Under the pieces are notes generated by a model. It was not told where the DNA came from and ran no database searches. It worked only from the letters and a program-made list of their open reading frames with translations. The position numbers were made by a program, and so were the translations under genes. Positions 1 through 9,738 of a DNA stretch of 64,000 bases are shown in pieces (positions within the stretch are counted from its first letter, which is position 1; each line of letters opens with the position of its first letter). The stretch is from assembly GCF_038096165.1 (NCBI RefSeq), contig NZ_CP151076.1:4461501-4525500 (forward strand), in the 5' to 3' direction. Origin of the DNA: Pseudomonas sp. G.S.17 (GTDB taxonomy: Bacteria; Pseudomonadota; Gammaproteobacteria; Pseudomonadales; Pseudomonadaceae).

Positions 1-327
1 CTTGATGATCGGGGTAAAGCGCAGATCGTTATAGAAGAACACCCGCTCGACACCGGCCTTGGCGAAATCATCCACCGAGCCCAGCCTCGCAACGATGTCC
101 TCGGCGCTCAGCCCGCCGGTTTCGACCAGCTCAATGTCGGCGTTCAACGGCTGATTCAGCGCGGAATGCAGGGTGATGTCACCCATTCCCAATGCCGACG
201 CGATGGAAGCATGCAGCATCGAGAGCGATGAAATGGCCGCCAGCAAGGCTGTGCGGCGCAGTGTTTTGCCCATGTGACCGGAGTGGCGACGATAGCCCAG
301 CGCAGCAGCCTGAAAACTCTTCAGCAT
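1..327 (-). CDS. FimV-like / LysM-associated envelope protein, 5' end only (partial)
   Basis: Only the N-terminal 109 codons lie in the window; the gene runs off the left edge. After a hydrophobic segment (LLAAISSL...) the mature part begins LGMGDITLHSALNQPLNADI, the pattern of the conserved FimV/TspA N-terminal domain, which links peptidoglycan to polar or pilus-related assemblies. Two in-frame ATGs exist, at 327 and 273. I chose 327 because AAGGG lies 6-7 nt upstream of it, while 273 has no visible ribosome site. PAO1 has, as I recall, a FimV-like gene near a marR gene and recQ (PA3340-PA3344), which fits this order. The function beyond the N-terminal domain cannot be judged from what is present. 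Confidence 0.75.
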   Translation of the reverse strand, partial: MLKSFQAAALGYRRHSGHMGKTLRRTALLAAISSLSMLHASIASALGMGDITLHSALNQPLNADIELVETGGLSAEDIVARLGSVDDFAKAGVERVFFYNDLRFTPIIK

Positions 328-431
328 ACAGACCCTTATGGAAACCAAAGCAGGCTTCTCGGCATGTTCAATTAAAGCGCAGGCTTGATCGCCTGAGAGC
401 TCAAGTATGAGCGAGAAGCCGCTCGCCTGCC

Positions 432-866
432 TCAGGATCTTTCGAGGTTAGCCTGAATTTGCGCATGAACACGCATGCAAGTGCGCAGATCTTCCTCGTC
501 GATACCCTCGAACACCTCGATACGCAGCGCCGTGGCGATGGCTTCGATTTTTTCAATCAGAGGCAGGGCGGTGTCGCAGAGGACGATTTTCTTCGCGCGT
601 CGATCTTCCAGCACCGCTTGACGCTGCACCAGCCCCTGGGTTTCCAGGCTGTCGAGTAAACGGGCCAGGGTCGGACCTTCAACAGCAACGCTTTGCGCCA
701 GCTCGCGCTGGGTCGGTGGTTCCTTGAAGCGGGCCAGATGCAGCAACACCAGCCAACGGGCCTGGGAAAGGCCCATGTCAGCCAATCGTCGGTCAAGCTC
801 GGCTCGCCACCCGCGGGTGATTTGCGCAAGTTGCATACCGAAACGATGTTCATCAGTCATTGGCAT
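432..866 (-). CDS. MarR-family transcriptional regulator
   Basis: A 144-aa winged-helix regulator. The middle of the protein (RELAQSVAVEGPTLARLLDSLE, then a wing with LEDRRAKKIVL) is the standard MarR DNA-binding core, and the flanking helices would form the dimer interface. Such proteins usually repress their own or nearby genes and are released by small ligands or oxidation; no ligand can be inferred here. The ATG at 866 was chosen over an upstream ORF extension because the upstream stretch is full of operator-like palindromes and homologues start near MTDEHRFG; the ATG at 860 is an alternative. It lies downstream of recQ on the same strand with a 117-base gap, so it probably has its own promoter. 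Confidence 0.85.
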   Translation of the reverse strand: MPMTDEHRFGMQLAQITRGWRAELDRRLADMGLSQARWLVLLHLARFKEPPTQRELAQSVAVEGPTLARLLDSLETQGLVQRQAVLEDRRAKKIVLCDTALPLIEKIEAIATALRIEVFEGIDEEDLRTCMRVHAQIQANLERS

Positions 867-885
867 AGAAAACTCATGGTTGAAA

Positions 886-904
886 CTAATTATTAGCCAG
901 CTAA
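886..904. promoter_or_regulatory. Candidate MarR autoregulatory operator
   Basis: Two overlapping palindromes lie directly upstream of the marR start: CTAATTATTAG (886-896, 5-base arms) and TTAGCCAGCTAA (893-904). A longer inverted pair, CATGGTT (875-881) and AACCATG (903-909), brackets them. MarR proteins typically bind AT-rich palindromes of this size over their own promoter. Binding is inferred from position and symmetry only. Confidence 0.45.
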
Positions 905-983
905 CCATGGACCCCGGACCGTGGCAAGTTTCCTGCTGTGGCCTTTGGTCGCAGCACTGTCAGCGCCTGGGCTGCAGCCAATG

Positions 984-3110
984 TCAGACTTCGAATTCGG
1001 ACTGCAACGCAGCGCGCACGCAATACAGCACACCTTCCGGAACGCGCCCGCTGAACTGCTCGGCAATGGCCGCTACCGGCGGCAGTTCGCCTTCGCCATC
1101 AAGGAAAGCATCCTGGACTTCACCCAGCAGGTCTTCCGGCAGATCAAGGGCCTGTTCAAGCGACAACTGCTGCTTGCCGATGGCCTCGGCAAGCATGGTG
1201 TAGACATTTTTCTCCGAGCATTGCAGCTGACCGGCAATCTGCATCGGGGTCATCCCGGCGCGGGCCAGACTGATCAGCTCATGACGCACATCGGCAACGA
1301 CTTTCGGCGTCTCGGCGGTGCCGCTCAGCACCTCAAGAAACGCCTGACCATAGCGCTCCAGCTTGCGCGCGCCGACGCCGCTGACCTGGGCCATGTCCGA
1401 CAAGGTGTCGGGTTTGCTGCGCAGCATTTCCAGCAAGGTGGAATCCGGGAAAATCACATAAGGTGGCACGCCGTGCTCTTCGGCCAGCTTGCGACGCAAG
1501 GCGCGCAAGGCTTCCCACTGTTCGCGCTCTTCGCCACGCACCAGTTGGCTGGCCGGGCTGGAGCCGCCTTTGGCGGTGGTTTGCGGTTTCAGGTCGCGAC
1601 GCAATTCAAGGCTGACTTCGCCGCGCAATAAAGGCCGGCACGTATCACTCAAGCGCAGGCCGCCATAGCCTTCCAGATCGATATCAGCCAGCCCGCGCGC
1701 GACCAATTGGCGGAACAGCGAACGCCACTCACCTTCGGAGCGACCCTTGCCGACGCCAAACACGGCCAGGTGCTGATGGCCGAAGCTCTGCACCTTGTCG
1801 TTGGATTTGCCCAGTAAAACATCGACCAAATGGCCAACGCCGTAGCGCTGCCCAGTGCGATAAATCGCTGAAAGCGCCTGACGTGCGGGCTCGGTGGCGT
1901 CCCAGGTTTGCACGCCATCGACGCAATTGTCGCAATGTCCGCAAGGTTCGGGCATGTCTTCGTCGAAATAGGCCAGCAGCGTCTGACGTCGGCAGCGGGT
2001 TTCTTCGCACAAGGCGAGCATGGCATCGAGCTTGTGTTGCTCCAGACGCTTGTGCCGTTCATCGCCTTCGGAGTTTTGCAGCATCTGCTTGAGCATCACC
2101 ACGTCTTGCAGGCCGTAGGTCATCCAGGCATCAGCCGGCAAACCGTCGCGGCCAGCGCGCCCGGTTTCCTGGTAGTACGCCTCCAGCGACTTGGGCAAAT
2201 CCATATGCGCGACAAAGCGCACGTTGGGTTTGTCGATGCCCATGCCGAAGGCGATGGTCGCAACCATGATCAAACCTTCCTCATTGAGGAAGCGTTTCTG
2301 GTTGGCAGACCGGGTTTCAGCGGGCAGACCGGCGTGATAAGGCAGCGCCGGATACTTGTTGTCGCAAAGAAACGCGGCAACCTCGTCGACTTTCTTGCGC
2401 GACAGGCAATAGACGATGCCCGCGTCGCTGCGCCGCTCGGAGAGGAACGCCAGCAACTGCTTGCGTTGCTGTTCCTTGGGCACGATGCGATAAAAAATAT
2501 TCGGCCGGTCGAAACTGGACAGAAAGCGCTCGGCATTCTGCAAATGCAGGCGCGTGACGATCTCTTCACGGGTCCGTTTGTCGGCGGTGGCGGTAAGGGC
2601 GATGCGCGGTACGTCGGGGAACAGCTCGGCCAACTGGCCCAGTTTCAGGTATTCCGGACGGAAATCATGACCCCATTGGGATACGCAGTGGGCTTCATCG
2701 ATGGCGAACAGGCCGATCTGCAGGTTTTGCAGAAACGCCAGCATGCGCGGCTGGACCAGACGTTCCGGGGCCAGATAGAGCATCTTGACCTCCCCCAGCC
2801 GAATCCGGTTGGCCAGGTCACGCTGCTGTTCGGCGCTAAGGGTGGAGTTCAACGCCGCAGCGGACACACCCAATTCCTCAAGCGTCGCCACCTGGTCGTC
2901 CATCAAGGCGATCAACGGTGATACCACCACCGTCAAGCCGTCGCGCAACAGTCCCGGAACCTGGAAGCACAAGGACTTGCCGCCGCCGGTGGGCATCAAT
3001 ACCAAGGCGTCGCCGCCATTGGCCACGCGTTCAATAATGGCACCCTGGCGACCACGAAAGCTGTCATAGCCGAAGATGTCTTTAAGTACGCGTTGTGCCT
3101 GTTCGAGCAT
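984..3110 (-). CDS. recQ: ATP-dependent DNA helicase RecQ
   Basis: A 708-aa protein of typical RecQ length. It starts [20 protein letters not shown], with the RecQ motif 0 ([10 protein letters not shown]), Walker [13 protein letters not shown] box ([17 protein letters not shown]), motif [12 protein letters not shown], a zinc-binding cluster ([12 protein letters not shown]...CGHCDNCVD) and a C-terminal HRDC domain. RecQ unwinds DNA 3'-5' in RecF-pathway recombination and at stalled forks. The open frame extends to 3212, but the ATG at 3110 fits family starts; the extension encodes a non-family hydrophobic stretch. It is divergent from the YecA-like gene at 3287. Confidence 0.97.
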   Translation of the reverse strand: MLEQAQRVLKDIFGYDSFRGRQGAIIERVANGGDALVLMPTGGGKSLCFQVPGLLRDGLTVVVSPLIALMDDQVATLEELGVSAAALNSTLSAEQQRDLANRIRLGEVKMLYLAPERLVQPRMLAFLQNLQIGLFAIDEAHCVSQWGHDFRPEYLKLGQLAELFPDVPRIALTATADKRTREEIVTRLHLQNAERFLSSFDRPNIFYRIVPKEQQRKQLLAFLSERRSDAGIVYCLSRKKVDEVAAFLCDNKYPALPYHAGLPAETRSANQKRFLNEEGLIMVATIAFGMGIDKPNVRFVAHMDLPKSLEAYYQETGRAGRDGLPADAWMTYGLQDVVMLKQMLQNSEGDERHKRLEQHKLDAMLALCEETRCRRQTLLAYFDEDMPEPCGHCDNCVDGVQTWDATEPARQALSAIYRTGQRYGVGHLVDVLLGKSNDKVQSFGHQHLAVFGVGKGRSEGEWRSLFRQLVARGLADIDLEGYGGLRLSDTCRPLLRGEVSLELRRDLKPQTTAKGGSSPASQLVRGEEREQWEALRALRRKLAEEHGVPPYVIFPDSTLLEMLRSKPDTLSDMAQVSGVGARKLERYGQAFLEVLSGTAETPKVVADVRHELISLARAGMTPMQIAGQLQCSEKNVYTMLAEAIGKQQLSLEQALDLPEDLLGEVQDAFLDGEGELPPVAAIAEQFSGRVPEGVLYCVRAALQSEFEV

Positions 3111-3286
3111 AAAAACCCCAGATTGTCCTGCTGCACTGCAAAGCGCGGCAGTATACCCGACCGCATAAAGGCAAAGGACAGCAGCGACACGAGTGGTCGA
3201 AATTAACCTCAAACCGCCTCGCCGCTGGCGCCCACGGCTCTCAGAGCCTAGAATTCAGCATCGTTTATTTCCAAGGTAGTCCTTCA

Positions 3287-3874
3287 ATGTCCTTCGCTGA
3301 GCAACTAAACCGCCTGCAAGCCTTCCTCGATGCCGATGAGCTGCATGACGAGGCGCTGGACTACGTGGCCGCTCACGGCTACATGACCGCCCTGTCCATC
3401 TGTGCCGAAACCGTTCCTGACCGTGAATGGATCGATGCATTGTTCTCCGAGCCCCCGCATTACGAAAGTGATGCCCAGCGCGAAGAAATCGAAGCCACGT
3501 TGATCCAGCTGCGGGCGCACATCGCCCGCCAGTTGGCGTCCGACGAGGAATTCGAGCTGCCATGCGATCTCGATCTGGGCGACGAGCCTGACGATTCCGA
3601 TCTGCGCGGCTGGTGCATCGGCTTCATGGAAGGCGTGTTCCTGCGTGAGAACGCCTGGTTCGAAAGTGCCGAAGAAGAAGTCAGCGAAATGCTGCTGCCG
3701 ATCATGGTCGGTTCGGGCCTGTTCGACGAGCAGCCTGAGTTCGCGGATATCGCCCAGGATGCCAATCTGATGGACGACATGATCGTGCAGATCCCGGAAG
3801 CCCTGACCGCGCTTTACCTGCTGTGCCAGGCTCCGGACGAGAAACCGGCGATCCTCAAGCCTCGCCACCACTGA
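3287..3874 (+). CDS. YecA/UPF0149 family protein
   Basis: A 195-aa acidic protein. The central stretch DLRGWCIGFMEGVFLRENAWF is the signature region of the UPF0149 (YecA/YgfB) family, helical proteins of uncertain role. This copy lacks the C-terminal SEC-C zinc motif of full-length YecA. The start at 3287 follows a weak AAGG. It is followed 10 bases later by the DUF454 gene, so the two are probably co-transcribed. Confidence 0.8.
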   Translation: MSFAEQLNRLQAFLDADELHDEALDYVAAHGYMTALSICAETVPDREWIDALFSEPPHYESDAQREEIEATLIQLRAHIARQLASDEEFELPCDLDLGDEPDDSDLRGWCIGFMEGVFLRENAWFESAEEEVSEMLLPIMVGSGLFDEQPEFADIAQDANLMDDMIVQIPEALTALYLLCQAPDEKPAILKPRHH

Positions 3875-3884
3875 GTCAGCGCCT

Positions 3885-4280
3885 ATGGCGCAAGATTCAC
3901 CCCGCACGAGTCGCAACCGGCTCGTGCGTTATGCCCTGCAAGCCATCGGCTGGGTGAGCGTGACACTGGGTGTGATCGGCATATTCCTGCCAATCCTGCC
4001 TACCACGCCATTTCTACTACTGGCCGCCGCCTGCTTCGCCCGAAGCTCGCCGCGTTTCTATCACTGGCTGGTCAATCACAATCGACTCGGCCCGTGGATC
4101 CGCGATTATCTCGAAGGCAACGGCATTCCCCTCAGAGGCAAGGTCTACGCCATCGGCCTGATGTGGATCAGCATCGGCTTTTCCTGTTACCTGATCGCCC
4201 TTCCCTGGGCTCGCGGCTTCATGCTGACCAGCGCGGTGCTGGTGACGATTTACATCGTGCGGCAGAAGACCCGGGAATAA
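3885..4280 (+). CDS. DUF454 (YbaN-like) inner-membrane protein
   Basis: A 131-aa protein with about three membrane segments (IGWVSVTLGVIGIFLPILP, the second around IGLMWISIGFSCYLIAL, then FMLTSAVLVTIYIV). The motif GIFLPILPTTPFLLLAAACFARSSPRF is the hallmark of the DUF454/YbaN family. No biochemical function is established. Ten bases separate it from the YecA-like gene upstream. Confidence 0.85.
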   Translation: MAQDSPRTSRNRLVRYALQAIGWVSVTLGVIGIFLPILPTTPFLLLAAACFARSSPRFYHWLVNHNRLGPWIRDYLEGNGIPLRGKVYAIGLMWISIGFSCYLIALPWARGFMLTSAVLVTIYIVRQKTRE

Positions 4281-4343
4281 AAAGCAGATCTTTCCGGTGT
4301 TTCGGCAAGGCCGGATTTTCGCCACGTTCCGTTGGCGCGAGCG

Positions 4344-7300
4344 TCAGACCGTATCCGCCTTCATCGAGTGATCCCCCAGCATGCCGGTAATGATCGATGC
4401 GGTATCTGCGCCGCCAGCAACCATGCCGCCGGAGCCGGGCGTCACGCCGTAGTGGGTTGCCAGATCGACCCCCGCCAGATCAATGGTCTGGGTCGGCGCC
4501 GCGCCTGCTCCTGGGCCAACTTCGATGCTCGACACCAGATCCGCGCCGCTGCCAGTCACCTTGAAATGCAGATAATCCTCCAGTGAATCCCCGGTAGCGT
4601 TTATGCCCTGCAGCAATTGCGACAGGTCCAGCGTGTCGCTGCCGATGGAGAAATCCGTGACCTGATCATGGCCGCTATCGCCCGCCAGCCACTGAAAGGT
4701 GTCAGCACCCAGCCCGCCGGTCAGCGTGTCGTCACCGGCAGCGCCGATCAACACGTCGTTACCCTGCCCGCCGTTGATCACGTTGGCTTCCCAGTCGCCG
4801 GTCAAATGATCGTCATAGTTCGATCCGATGAGGTTCTGAATGTTGAACAACGTGTCGGTGCCCGCGCCGCCGGTGTCCTGCGGCTCTGTCGAGGCGCTGG
4901 TGACGGTGACGCCGGAAGTCGCCAGTGTATAGCTGGCCGTGTTGTTGCCCGCGCCGCCATCCATGACATCGTTGCCCGGCCCGCTGAACAACACGTCGTT
5001 ACCGTTATCGCCGTACAGGTCGTTATTACCGGCGCCGCCGTAGAGCACATCGTTACCATCGCCGCCCGACACGCTGTCATCCCCCGCGCCGCCGATCAGC
5101 ACGTCATCGCCCTGGGTGCCCTGCAAGGTGCAGCCTTCCTGATAATCGATGCTGACGGCCGCCGAGTCGCTGCCGCCGTGGGCATCGTTGACGGTGTAAA
5201 GGCTTTCATAAGTGGGCGTGGTATCTACGGCGCTGTAGTCGATGGACAGGTTCAGCGTGTAATGCTCGCCGGTATCGCTGACACCGGGATCGGGCTGATT
5301 GACCAGCAGGATTCGGTAAACACCGTCTTCGGCGGCGGTGAATGTGCCGTCGCCGTCCAGCGTGTGGAAATCCCCTTGATCCAACTGCCAGACCACGCCA
5401 ATCGAGTCGTTGGCGTTATGCACAGCGACCGATACGGTTTCCCCGGCCTTCAACTCAACGCTGTATTGATCGTGGGCATTGGCGGGAGCAGCGCTAAAAG
5501 CGCCCAGAAATCCGGTGATGACGACCATGGCAGTCATTGCGCTGTTATTGAAAAAATCGCTGCGCTCCAACGTTTTCAGCTGGTTGCTGGCCTTGTCGCG
5601 GGTGCCGTCGAAATCGATGGTCTTCAGGTGACTGGCGGAGAAGTCTTCACCCGGAGCCTGCCAGCCGGTGTTGAATACCGTCGGCGTGGCGCTCAACGGA
5701 TCGCCGTTGGCCGAGACATCATTGACCAGCAACAGCGCCGCTGGCACTTCGATGTTCGATGACAGCACGTTGGTGATGATGTGGTCGGCAACGGCGGTCG
5801 GGCCTTCATCCGCGACGGGGCCGCCGGGAACATGAATCAGCAGATTGGCGCCCGCCAGGTCGCCGTCGTTATCGCTGATGACGTAGCTGATCTGTTCCGT
5901 CAGCGCCGCACCGCCCGTCTCGCTCGCCGGGGTGTAAGTGAAGGCCCCGCTGAGCACATTGACCACCAGCGTCCCGCCGTGGTCGCTGACGACGGTGAGG
6001 TTGCCGGTCGTGGCGTTGAAACTGCCGTGATCCGTTCCTTGTGCGGTGACGGCGCCGGTTTTCGGATCGTAGGAATAAACCGTCTGGTCGACAGTGATGG
6101 ACTGGATAAAGCCACCGTCGGCACCGAATGTGCCACCGCTCAGCAGGCTGCCGCTGGTGCCACCTTGCACAGTGCCGGTGAGCACCGCGCTCAACTGGCC
6201 AAGATCGGTAACGATGACCGCGCTGCTGCCCTGGGCATTGTTGTTATGGGCGATAGGATCAAGATAAGTCCCGCTGATATCGGTACCCAGGCCAATGGCG
6301 TAGGCATCAATGCCATGACTGTCGAGAAAGCTCACCCACGCGTCATGCTCGCCGGGATCGATACCGTCGCCCTGTTGCGGGTTGGGCTGACTGTTGGGGT
6401 GGTTATGGGTAGGCGACAAGGTTGGATTGCCGTCCGAGAAGAAGTAGGCAAGGTTCTGCGCTCCAGCCAGGCTGCCCTCGGTGACAAACGCGGCTTGCGC
6501 ACCCGCCAGCGCCGCATCGTAGTTGGTGCCATTGCCTGCATCCAACGCGTTGATCAGGCTCTTCGCCGTGGCGACATCAACCCAGACATCACTCAGCACT
6601 CCGGCCTGGCTGTTGAACGAGACGATCTGCACTTTCACGTCGCCCATGGCAGCGTAGTTGTCCAGCAACTCACTGATGGCCTGCTTGGCCAACTCCAGGC
6701 GGGATAAGCCGTTCACGCCGGACGGGTCTTTCATGCTCTCGGAATTGTCGATGATCAGCAGCAGATTGGTGCAGACCGGCTCGGTGGTGACGGCAACTTC
6801 AATGTTCGCGGCCTGCGGCAAATCATCGACGATGGTGATGTCCAGCGTGCTGGTCGCCGAGTCGTTATCAACGTCGGTGGCAATCACGGTGATCTGCTCA
6901 CCGGTGGTGTTGGCGCCCTCACCGTCGGGATGCGGCGTCGAGCCGTTCAAGGTGTAGCTGTAGCGCACCTCTCCCGTGTCCGGGTCAAAACCGGTAACGC
7001 TGAAGGTATTGCCCAACGCGGTGGTGACGGGTTGCGAAAAATCAGCGATCACACCGCCGCTGACCACGACAATGCCGCCCACGGTCAGGTTCTGCAGCCC
7101 ATCCACGGCCGTCACCTTGAAACTGCCGGTCTGCGTCAGAGCATCGCCATCACTGGCCGAACCCGACGGCAGGTTCGCTTCATTCAGGGTCAGTGCACCG
7201 CCGGAAAGCTCGACGCCGTGGTTGACTGGCGGTTCTACCGGGGGCTCAACCGGTGGTTCACCGGGCGGGGTAACCGGCGGCTCGGTTGGCGGTTCAACCG

Positions 7301-7940
7301 GTGGCTCGGTCGGGGGCGTCACCACGGGCGGTTCGATAGGCGGTTCTATCGGTGGTTGCTCAGGAGGTTGAGCAGGCGGCTCGATGATCGGCGGCACGAC
7401 AACCAGCGGCGCATCGGGCGAAGCGTTGCGAAAGCCGTCGAGCCGCCCTTCGGGAAACTCCGGCACGTTGGTGAATCCGGCCGTCGGAAAGCCGATCACC
7501 GGGTTCACCACGCCACCGGCTTCCGTCAGCAGCACAATCGAATGGCCGCCGCCCAATGCGCCGGGAGCACCGCCGGGATTGTCGGGACCGGTAGCCGGCG
7601 CGTCGCTGACCTGCGTCGGATCGGCACCGGCGGCAATGGCTTGCTGCAACTGCTGGACTTCGGTGAGCTGGGCGATGGTCGGCGTTATCGGGTCCGCTGT
7701 GTCGACATGGGTGGCGTGATTGGCAAGGATTTGCGCTGTGAGCGGCAGCTTGCTGTCGCGCCCGAGCGTCAGTTCGCCACCGGCTGCCAGATGCACCGCC
7801 ACTGCGCCATTGGCGCCGGTCTGCAGTTGCTCGCCTGCAAACAGCCGATCGCCTGGCTGCAAGGCGCGGCGCGTGCCGTCCCCAGCAACTGCAAAAACTT
7901 CCCCTACCACTTGTCGCACCGTACCGATGAGCCTGGCCAT
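4344..7940 (-). CDS. LapA-family RTX adhesin with retention module and VWA domain
   Basis: A 1198-aa secreted, outer-membrane-retained adhesin. The start at 7940 has an excellent site (GGAGGAAAT then ATG). Visible order: residues 1-125, N-terminal retention module with IAAGADPTQ, an Ala103-Ala104-Gly105 site like those cut by LapG; about 181-240, Pro-rich PP(V/I)EPP linker; about 270-380, a cadherin/BapA-like repeat; 391-590, VWA domain with MIDAS residues DNSES (398-402), Thr472 and Asp503; about 610-930, further extracellular modules; 941-1075, RTX nonapeptides (GGAGDD, GGDGND, GNDVLIGAAGDD); 1079-1110, GADTF...DFSIGSDTLDLS, the type I secretion C-terminal domain. It is much smaller than classical LapA (>5000 aa). 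It is divergent from the exporter operon at 8359-13257, which probably secretes it. LapD and LapG are not in the window. Confidence 0.9.
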   Translation of the reverse strand: MARLIGTVRQVVGEVFAVAGDGTRRALQPGDRLFAGEQLQTGANGAVAVHLAAGGELTLGRDSKLPLTAQILANHATHVDTADPITPTIAQLTEVQQLQQAIAAGADPTQVSDAPATGPDNPGGAPGALGGGHSIVLLTEAGGVVNPVIGFPTAGFTNVPEFPEGRLDGFRNASPDAPLVVVPPIIEPPAQPPEQPPIEPPIEPPVVTPPTEPPVEPPTEPPVTPPGEPPVEPPVEPPVNHGVELSGGALTLNEANLPSGSASDGDALTQTGSFKVTAVDGLQNLTVGGIVVVSGGVIADFSQPVTTALGNTFSVTGFDPDTGEVRYSYTLNGSTPHPDGEGANTTGEQITVIATDVDNDSATSTLDITIVDDLPQAANIEVAVTTEPVCTNLLLIIDNSESMKDPSGVNGLSRLELAKQAISELLDNYAAMGDVKVQIVSFNSQAGVLSDVWVDVATAKSLINALDAGNGTNYDAALAGAQAAFVTEGSLAGAQNLAYFFSDGNPTLSPTHNHPNSQPNPQQGDGIDPGEHDAWVSFLDSHGIDAYAIGLGTDISGTYLDPIAHNNNAQGSSAVIVTDLGQLSAVLTGTVQGGTSGSLLSGGTFGADGGFIQSITVDQTVYSYDPKTGAVTAQGTDHGSFNATTGNLTVVSDHGGTLVVNVLSGAFTYTPASETGGAALTEQISYVISDNDGDLAGANLLIHVPGGPVADEGPTAVADHIITNVLSSNIEVPAALLLVNDVSANGDPLSATPTVFNTGWQAPGEDFSASHLKTIDFDGTRDKASNQLKTLERSDFFNNSAMTAMVVITGFLGAFSAAPANAHDQYSVELKAGETVSVAVHNANDSIGVVWQLDQGDFHTLDGDGTFTAAEDGVYRILLVNQPDPGVSDTGEHYTLNLSIDYSAVDTTPTYESLYTVNDAHGGSDSAAVSIDYQEGCTLQGTQGDDVLIGGAGDDSVSGGDGNDVLYGGAGNNDLYGDNGNDVLFSGPGNDVMDGGAGNNTASYTLATSGVTVTSASTEPQDTGGAGTDTLFNIQNLIGSNYDDHLTGDWEANVINGGQGNDVLIGAAGDDTLTGGLGADTFQWLAGDSGHDQVTDFSIGSDTLDLSQLLQGINATGDSLEDYLHFKVTGSGADLVSSIEVGPGAGAAPTQTIDLAGVDLATHYGVTPGSGGMVAGGADTASIITGMLGDHSMKADTV

Positions 7941-8358
7941 ATTTCCTCCATTAATCACAACAATCAGGTCCGTAAACCTTACAAATTCGCTTGAAAATGC
8001 TTCTGCCGCGTTACGCAACACAGCTGAATTTTCGAATACGACAAAATAATGACACTCAGATAATCGAGATATTTGCCTTAAAAATCAGCCAATTCCAACC
8101 AGTCAAAATATCGCCACAAAGCCAATACCTGTAATTCAGACCTCTTAACTGCCTGTATTTATTCGATCAATCCCATCAACAATCGCTGCTCTTTAAAAAA
8201 ACGCATAAGTTTTTTTTGGCATAAGGCTTATGAAAAAAACGTCTTGGCAACGCCTAAAGTTGTTCTTAGCTGTGATGTTACAAACCTGATACGGTTTCCA
8301 TCGCAGAAAACGCCATTTTAATGGCGACCTGAACATTACTACTTAGGGAGAAGTACTC
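7941..8358. promoter_or_regulatory. Divergent promoter region of adhesin and its exporter
   Basis: A 418-base AT-rich gap that must hold both divergent promoters. It contains a palindrome CATAAGGCTTATG (8220-8232), preceded about 10 bases upstream by another GCATAAG, and a 7-base-arm inverted repeat CGCCATT/AATGGCG (8311-8326) that would lie in the 5' leader of the exporter operon. No convincing -35/-10 or FleQ box could be fixed by eye. Confidence 0.5.
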
Positions 8359-9714
8359 ATGCGCGATTTGACCCCGCTCTACAGTGCAGTCGTGTTGGCG
8401 GTGGCCTGTGCCCAAGCGCAAGCCATGTCCTTGACCGATGCGATTCAAAGCACCATCGACAATCACCCGGAAATCCACGCCAGCAAGAACAATCGACTGT
8501 CCGCCGACGAGGATGTGAACGTCGCCAAGGGCGGGTACTTACCCACCGTGGATCTGATCGCCGCTTATGGCCGGCAGCGCGTTGACAGCCCGACGACTCG
8601 CGCGCTCTACGGCCACGACGACAAGTCCCTGAACTACACCCAGTCGGAGCTACGCCTGCGCCAGTTGTTGTTCGATGGCTTCAACACCCCTAATGAAGTC
8701 GGGCGCACCAAGGCGGTGGTCAACTCCCGCGCCTATTACGTGCAAGGCACTTCGGAAAGCCTCGCCTTGCGCGCTATCGAGGTGTACCTGGAAGTCCTCA
8801 AACGCCGCGAGCTGTTGACCCTGGCCAAGAACAACCTGCAAGCCCACTTGCGCATCAACGATCAGATCGGCCTGCGCAGCGACCGCGGCGTCGGCACCAC
8901 CGCCGACCGCGACCAGTCACGGGCGCGTCGGGCATTGGCCGAAAACAATTTCTACACCGCGCAAGTCGACCTCGCCGACGCCGAAGCGAACTTCTTCAGT
9001 GCCGTGGGACGCATGCCGGACGAGCTGGAATCCCCACCGTCGATCAAGGGTGAAGTGGCGCTGAGCCTGAGCGATGCGCAGAAAAGCATGCTGGCCAACA
9101 ACCCGTACCTGAAGTCGGCCCAGGCCGATGTGCAGGCCGCCGAAAAACAATACGAAATCGCCAAGTCGCCGTTTTACCCGCGCTTCGACGCCGAACTGGC
9201 AGTCGGCGCCAACGACAATCTGCAAGGCGAGGAAGGCCACGACAACGAATGGCGCGCCGCCGTGGTGATGAATTACAACCTGTTCAACGGCAACCGCGAC
9301 AAGGCGCGCCTGCGTTCGGACTCCTACAAGACCGGCCAGGCCATGGATATCCGCAATAACGCGCTGCGCATGCTCAACGAGAACATGTCCCTGGCCTGGA
9401 ACGCCATGAACAACGCCCGCCAACAAACCCCGGTAGCGCGTGAATACGCCGAGACCACCACCCGGGTGCGCGCGGCTTATCAGGATCAGTTCGGCCTCGG
9501 GCAACGCACCTTGCTTGACCTGCTGGACAGTGAGAACGAGCTGTACAACGCCAGTCGCCGTTACACCGAAGTGCGCTACACCGAAGAGTTCGCCATGTAC
9601 CGGGTGCTGGCTACCGAAGGCGAATTACTGCGCAAGCAGCGTGTAGTGCTGCCCGCCGAAGCGCTGGCGCTGACGGAAGTCAAAAGCGAAGCCCGCTTGC
9701 CTGAACTGAAATAG
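8359..9714 (+). CDS. TolC-family outer-membrane channel of type I secretion (LapE-like)
   Basis: A 451-aa outer-membrane efflux protein. The N-terminal signal peptide ends near AQAQA, followed by SLTDAIQSTIDNHPEI, the usual first helix of TolC/AggA-type channels. Two coiled-coil repeats follow (ALRAIEVYLEVLKRRELL and, in the second half, YEIAKSPFYPRFDAELAVGAN with FGLGQRTLLDLLDSENELYNA). It forms the outer-membrane duct with the ABC and HlyD proteins encoded next. A clear TTAGGGAGAAG ribosome site precedes the ATG. It is 24 bases from the ABC gene, so an operon is very likely. Confidence 0.93.
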   Translation: MRDLTPLYSAVVLAVACAQAQAMSLTDAIQSTIDNHPEIHASKNNRLSADEDVNVAKGGYLPTVDLIAAYGRQRVDSPTTRALYGHDDKSLNYTQSELRLRQLLFDGFNTPNEVGRTKAVVNSRAYYVQGTSESLALRAIEVYLEVLKRRELLTLAKNNLQAHLRINDQIGLRSDRGVGTTADRDQSRARRALAENNFYTAQVDLADAEANFFSAVGRMPDELESPPSIKGEVALSLSDAQKSMLANNPYLKSAQADVQAAEKQYEIAKSPFYPRFDAELAVGANDNLQGEEGHDNEWRAAVVMNYNLFNGNRDKARLRSDSYKTGQAMDIRNNALRMLNENMSLAWNAMNNARQQTPVAREYAETTTRVRAAYQDQFGLGQRTLLDLLDSENELYNASRRYTEVRYTEEFAMYRVLATEGELLRKQRVVLPAEALALTEVKSEARLPELK

Positions 9715-9738
9715 TGCATCCGCCCAGGGAGTACGCCC

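Noticed and set aside
4617..7994. Long plus-strand frames opposite the adhesin gene
   Set aside because: They are antisense shadows caused by Gly/Asp-rich RTX and Pro-rich coding; no ribosome sites or family features.
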